The notes under the pieces are model-generated. The model had not been told where the DNA came from and made no database searches. It was given only the letters and a program-made list of their open reading frames with translations. From assembly GCA_023411715.1 (NCBI GenBank), contig JAEYOM010000196.1, positions 1 to 64,000 on the forward strand: DNA of 64,000 nt. Reading direction: 5' to 3'. Shown here one piece after another: positions 61,105 to 64,000 of the stretch. This DNA is from Bacillota bacterium. Its GTDB lineage: Bacteria > Bacillota > Clostridia > Acetivibrionales > DTU013. Positions within the stretch are counted from its first letter, which is position 1, and the number at the start of each line of letters is the position of its first letter. The position numbers were made by a program, and so were the translations under genes.

Positions 61105-61788
61105 TTACGGATCAACAACAGTAGGTGTCCGACCTATGCCTGAAGCAAGCTCCGTCAGCCTGTTCAGGGTGTTGCACCCCGCGATTCCGTCAGCGGCAAG
61201 ACCCTGGGCGCTCTGGAAGTTCGTCACCGCTCTGCGCGTTCCCGCTCCAAAGTAGCCGTCAAGTCCGGACCCTGTGTAACCCAGCGCATTCAGAGCATCC
61301 TGCAGCGTAAGTACATAAGTGCCCACACTCCCGGAGGTCATCAGCGGATACCCGCCATTCGGGCATGCGGCCGGGCCCTGCCGCGCATCGAAATGTACCC
61401 AGGTAGGTGTCAGATAGGCCGGCTCGACATAGGTCCATACTCCCGTTGCCGCCGCGGTATTGCGCAGCTGGTCCCGTGTTGTGCTGTCAAGGTTCTGCCC
61501 TACATCGAACGCCACACCCGCATAATGCTGGGACATCGGGTCGTGTCCGCCCTCCCAGATCCTCTTGAAGGCATAGCCCACATAGATCGGGCGTCCCCAG
61601 GCGCTTCTCGTTATATTGAACGCCTCCATAGCCCTCCTGGTAGTCCAGATCGTATTTGCGGTCGAATTTGCCCTGAATTCTCCGACGGTAAGCGTACGGC
61701 CTATGTTGTAGGGCATCGCGTCCGACAGGCTCAATGTGTAATATTCCATACTGCCGCTCCGGTCGTTATATACATAAACATTCGGCAT
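61105..61788 (-). CDS. M15-like D-Ala/L-Ala peptidase with C-terminal peptidoglycan-binding domain
   Basis: A 227-residue protein. The N-terminal about 145 residues carry the M15 zinc motif in MSQHYAGVAFDVG (HxxGxAxD) and the later His in TPTWVHFDARQG. The C-terminal about 70 residues are PG_binding_1 (VLTLQDALNALGYTGSGLDG; YFGAGTRRAVTNFQSAQGLA). It would cut peptide cross-links or stem peptides of peptidoglycan. There is no signal peptide, so it may be a spore or autolysis enzyme, or leave by another route. AAGGTGGAATCAGA precedes the ATG. Confidence 0.8.
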   Translation of the reverse strand: MPNVYVYNDRSGSMEYYTLSLSDAMPYNIGRTLTVGEFRANSTANTIWTTRRAMEAFNITRSAWGRPIYVGYAFKRIWEGGHDPMSQHYAGVAFDVGQNLDSTTRDQLRNTAAATGVWTYVEPAYLTPTWVHFDARQGPAACPNGGYPLMTSGSVGTYVLTLQDALNALGYTGSGLDGYFGAGTRRAVTNFQSAQGLAADGIAGCNTLNRLTELASGIGRTPTVVDP

Positions 61789-61904
61789 TCTGATTCCACC
61801 TTAACATAATATACTTCAGTTCATATTATGCCTGAGGCGCGCATGTTGTTCACTGAAGAGGCCGTTATGGATGCAGTGCGGAAAAGCTTTAAAAACCACG
61901 GGCT

Positions 61905-61933
61905 GTGACAATGTATCATATATATGTTATAAT
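61905..61933 (+). promoter_or_regulatory. Sigma-A promoter of the ABC-F genes
   Basis: GTGACA (61905-61910) and TATAAT (61928-61933) are 17 bp apart, about 70 bp before the start codon. Confidence 0.6.
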
Positions 61934-62001
61934 CAGTTGCTGTATGTATAAAAACCAGATCCCTTGCGATCCAAGACAAAATAGACTATATAGAAGGATG
62001 A

Positions 62002-63627
62002 ATGACAAATATGATAAGCACAACCGGCATATCCCTGAGATTCGGGGAACGGATACTTTTTGAAGACGTAAATATAAAATTCACACCGGGCAATTGCTAC
62101 GGCCTGATCGGGGCCAACGGCTCAGGGAAATCCACATTCCTCAGGATCCTTTCCGGAGAGATAGAAGCCAACAGGGGCGAAGTCTCTGTCGAGCCCGGCA
62201 AAAGGCTCGCCGTTCTAAAGCAGAACCAGTTCGAATTCGATGAATTTGAAGTGCTGAAGACTGTTATCATGGGACATAAGAGACTCTGTGAGATAATGGA
62301 CGAAAAGGAACTGCTGTACAGCAAACCGGAGTTCTCGGAAGAGGACGGGATAAAAATATCGGAGCTCGAGACCGAATTTTCCGAACTGAACGGCTGGGAA
62401 GCTGAGTCTGAAGCTGCCACGCTGCTCAACGGCCTTGGTATAGGTGAAGAATTCCACTATAAAAAAATGGGCGACCTCGAGTCGAACCTGAAGGTCAGGG
62501 TTCTGCTGGCGCAGGCGCTTTTCGGAGCTCCCGACATACTGCTGATGGACGAACCGACGAATCACCTGGATGTGGCCTCTATTGCCTGGCTCGAAAACTT
62601 CCTGTACAATTTTGACAATACCGTAATAGTAGTTTCGCATGACAGGCATTTTATGAACAAGGTATGTACTCATATAGCGGACATAGATTTCGGCAAAATA
62701 CAGCTGTATTCCGGCAATTATGATTTCTGGTACGAATCGAGCCAGCTTGCTATCCAACAGGCAAAGGACCAGAACCGGAAGACCGAAGCCAAGATAAAGG
62801 AACTGCAGGAATTCATACAGCGTTTCAGCGCCAACGCATCCAAGTCCAAGCAGGCCACCTCGCGCAAGAAGCTGCTCGAGAAGCTCACTCTCGAGGATAT
62901 CAGGCCTTCTTCGCGCAAATACCCGTTTGTGGACTTCAAACCCGACAGGGAGGTCGGAAACGATCTGCTGTCGGTAAACGGCATAACAAAGGTAATAGAC
63001 GGCGTCAAGGTGTTGGACAACCTGAGCTTTACGATAAACAAAGGCGATAAGGTGGCCATTGTCGGTCCCAACGGGTTTGAAAAGACGACCCTGTTGAAGA
63101 TCCTGGCCGAAGAGCTCGAGCCCGACAGCGGAGATTTCAAATGGGGCATTACCACGTCGCGCTCCTATTTCCCAAATGACAATTCGGAATACTTTGACGG
63201 AGTGGAATTGTCGCTGGTCGAGTGGCTGAGGCAGTTTTCAAAGGATGAGACGGAAACATTTCTGCGTGGTTGGCTGGGCAGGATGCTTTTTTCTGGCGAA
63301 GAGGCTTTGAAAAGAGCGTGCGTGATTTCCGGAGGAGAAAAGGTACGCTGCATGCTTGCCAAAATGATGCTTTCGGGCGCCAACACACTACTGTTCGACG
63401 AGCCTACCAACCACCTCGACCTAGAATCCATAACCGCCCTGAACAACGGGCTTATGAATTTCAAGGGAACTATCCTGTTCGTGTCCCACGATCACCAATT
63501 TGTACAGACCGTAGCGAACAGGATAATGGAGATCACACCGAAAGGCTTGATCGACAAGCAGATGCCCTATGACGAATACCTCGAAAGCGAGGAAATACAG
63601 GCATTGCGAAAGGAAATGTACGCTTGA
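62002..63627 (+). CDS. ABC-F ATPase, YbiT-like, with altered second Walker A
   Basis: A 541-residue cytoplasmic protein with two ATPase domains. NBD1: Walker A GLIGANGSGKSTFLRILSG, Walker B PDILLMDEPTNHLD, signature LESNLKVRVLLAQ in place of LSGG. The linker has FIQRFSANASKSKQATSRKK, as in YbiT. NBD2: Walker A reads VGPNGFEKTTLLKI, with the usual Gly before Lys replaced by Glu; signature ISGGEKVRC; Walker B LLFDEPTNHLD. ABC-F proteins act at the ribosomal exit site. ATP site II, formed by NBD2 Walker A and NBD1 signature, is therefore changed on both faces. It overlaps a second ABC-F gene. Confidence 0.88.
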   Translation: MTNMISTTGISLRFGERILFEDVNIKFTPGNCYGLIGANGSGKSTFLRILSGEIEANRGEVSVEPGKRLAVLKQNQFEFDEFEVLKTVIMGHKRLCEIMDEKELLYSKPEFSEEDGIKISELETEFSELNGWEAESEAATLLNGLGIGEEFHYKKMGDLESNLKVRVLLAQALFGAPDILLMDEPTNHLDVASIAWLENFLYNFDNTVIVVSHDRHFMNKVCTHIADIDFGKIQLYSGNYDFWYESSQLAIQQAKDQNRKTEAKIKELQEFIQRFSANASKSKQATSRKKLLEKLTLEDIRPSSRKYPFVDFKPDREVGNDLLSVNGITKVIDGVKVLDNLSFTINKGDKVAIVGPNGFEKTTLLKILAEELEPDSGDFKWGITTSRSYFPNDNSEYFDGVELSLVEWLRQFSKDETETFLRGWLGRMLFSGEEALKRACVISGGEKVRCMLAKMMLSGANTLLFDEPTNHLDLESITALNNGLMNFKGTILFVSHDHQFVQTVANRIMEITPKGLIDKQMPYDEYLESEEIQALRKEMYA

Positions 63628-64000
63628 TGAACCTCCTGTCGGCTGAGAAAATTTCAAAAAGCTATAGTGAAAAGGCCCTTTTCAGCCAGATATCCCTTGG
63701 TATAAATGAAGGCGAGAAAATAGGCATCATCGGCATCAACGGGACAGGCAAGTCTACCCTTTTGAAGGTCATTGCCGGCATCGAGACCCCGGACGAAGGC
63801 AGGATAACAATGATTAACGGTCTGCGTACCGGTTATCTGCCCCAGTTACCCGAGTTCGACAAGGATGCGACCGTACTGGAGCATGTATTGAACGAACTGC
63901 CCCAAGCCGCCAGGGTATCCGGCGAATATGAAGTCAAGACAATGCTTACGAAGCTCGGTATCACGGAATTCGACGCAAAGCTCAGCACCCTTTCGGGCGG
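63627..64000 (+). CDS. ABC-F ATPase, second gene (3' truncated by window)
   Basis: The visible N-terminal 124 residues begin MNLLSAEKISKSYSEKALFS with Walker A GIIGINGTGKSTLLKVIAG and a signature beginning LSTLSGG at the window edge. Spacing fits an Uup/EttA-like ABC-F protein. The ATG shares a base with the previous stop (TGATG), which indicates coupling with the upstream YbiT-like gene. Confidence 0.85.
   Translation, partial: MNLLSAEKISKSYSEKALFSQISLGINEGEKIGIIGINGTGKSTLLKVIAGIETPDEGRITMINGLRTGYLPQLPEFDKDATVLEHVLNELPQAARVSGEYEVKTMLTKLGITEFDAKLSTLSG

Overview
The window looks like chromosomal DNA of a spore-forming anaerobe of the class Clostridia. The markers are a spore-coat transglutaminase (Tgl), a SpoVB-type flippase, a SleB-like hydrolase fragment, a pyruvate:ferredoxin oxidoreductase, a HydE maturase for [FeFe]-hydrogenase, a DUF3787 mini-protein, strong AGGAGG-type ribosome binding sites and frequent TTG/GTG starts. 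No rRNA, tRNA, CRISPR array or prophage was recognised. The species cannot be named from the sequence alone.

Layout. 1-5.4 kb: end of a SleB-type hydrolase, then a minus-strand block of regulators (permuted NlpC/P60-like protein, ECF sigma factor, lone receiver, GAF histidine kinase plus NarL-type regulator) separated by palindromic repeats. 5.5-9.7 kb: LysM/M14 peptidoglycan peptidase, a MITE-like element, an acyl-CoA synthetase and a methyltransferase. 9.7-11.1 kb: a low-GC orphan gene between two coding remnants. 11.1-22.7 kb: HydE, LOG-family protein with a tandem repeat over its stop codon, GH26-like protein, cyclophilin, an operon of a beta-lactamase-fold hydrolase with a two-permease ABC exporter, a C45 Ntn-hydrolase, a frameshifted PlsC and a radical SAM protein carrying a 54-bp tandem repeat. 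22.8-28.2 kb: AraC regulator with a putative glycoside hydrolase, a Cys-rich DUF3795-like protein and a CheY/CheX-like pair. 28.4-32.7 kb: spore-associated genes. 32.7-39.8 kb: an operon of a REC-GGDEF-EAL protein and two paralogous histidine kinases whose sensor is a LacI-type sugar-binding domain. 40.2-43.8 kb: pyruvate:ferredoxin oxidoreductase. 44.0-59.4 kb: a catabolic island of an eleven-gene minus-strand operon and a divergent GntR regulator with two epimerases. 59.5-64 kb: DUF3787 protein, M24 peptidase, M15/PG-binding peptidase and two ABC-F ATPases.

How the genes fit together. The island joins an ABC sugar importer, a GH2 hydrolase, three TIM-barrel isomerases/epimerases and three dehydrogenases with a class I HMG-CoA reductase and an HMG-CoA lyase. 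Both acyl enzymes keep their catalytic residues. The pair recalls the mvaAB mevalonate-degradation operon, so the island may use a glycoside carrying a mevalonyl or 3-hydroxy-3-methylglutaryl group (inference). Its two divergent promoters have good consensus boxes and are bracketed by a 20-bp inverted repeat that is a plausible GntR operator. The LacI-kinase operon is best read as an intracellular sugar sensor that controls c-di-GMP through a protein with an intact GGDEF and a degenerate EAL domain.

The strongest unexplained signal is a ~190-205 bp fold-back element. There are two full copies (25622-25811 plus; 39894-40097 minus) and a half copy (40103-40165). The apical sequence is conserved while the stem sequences change in both arms together, which points to selection on structure, either as a non-coding RNA or as a DNA fold-back mobile element.
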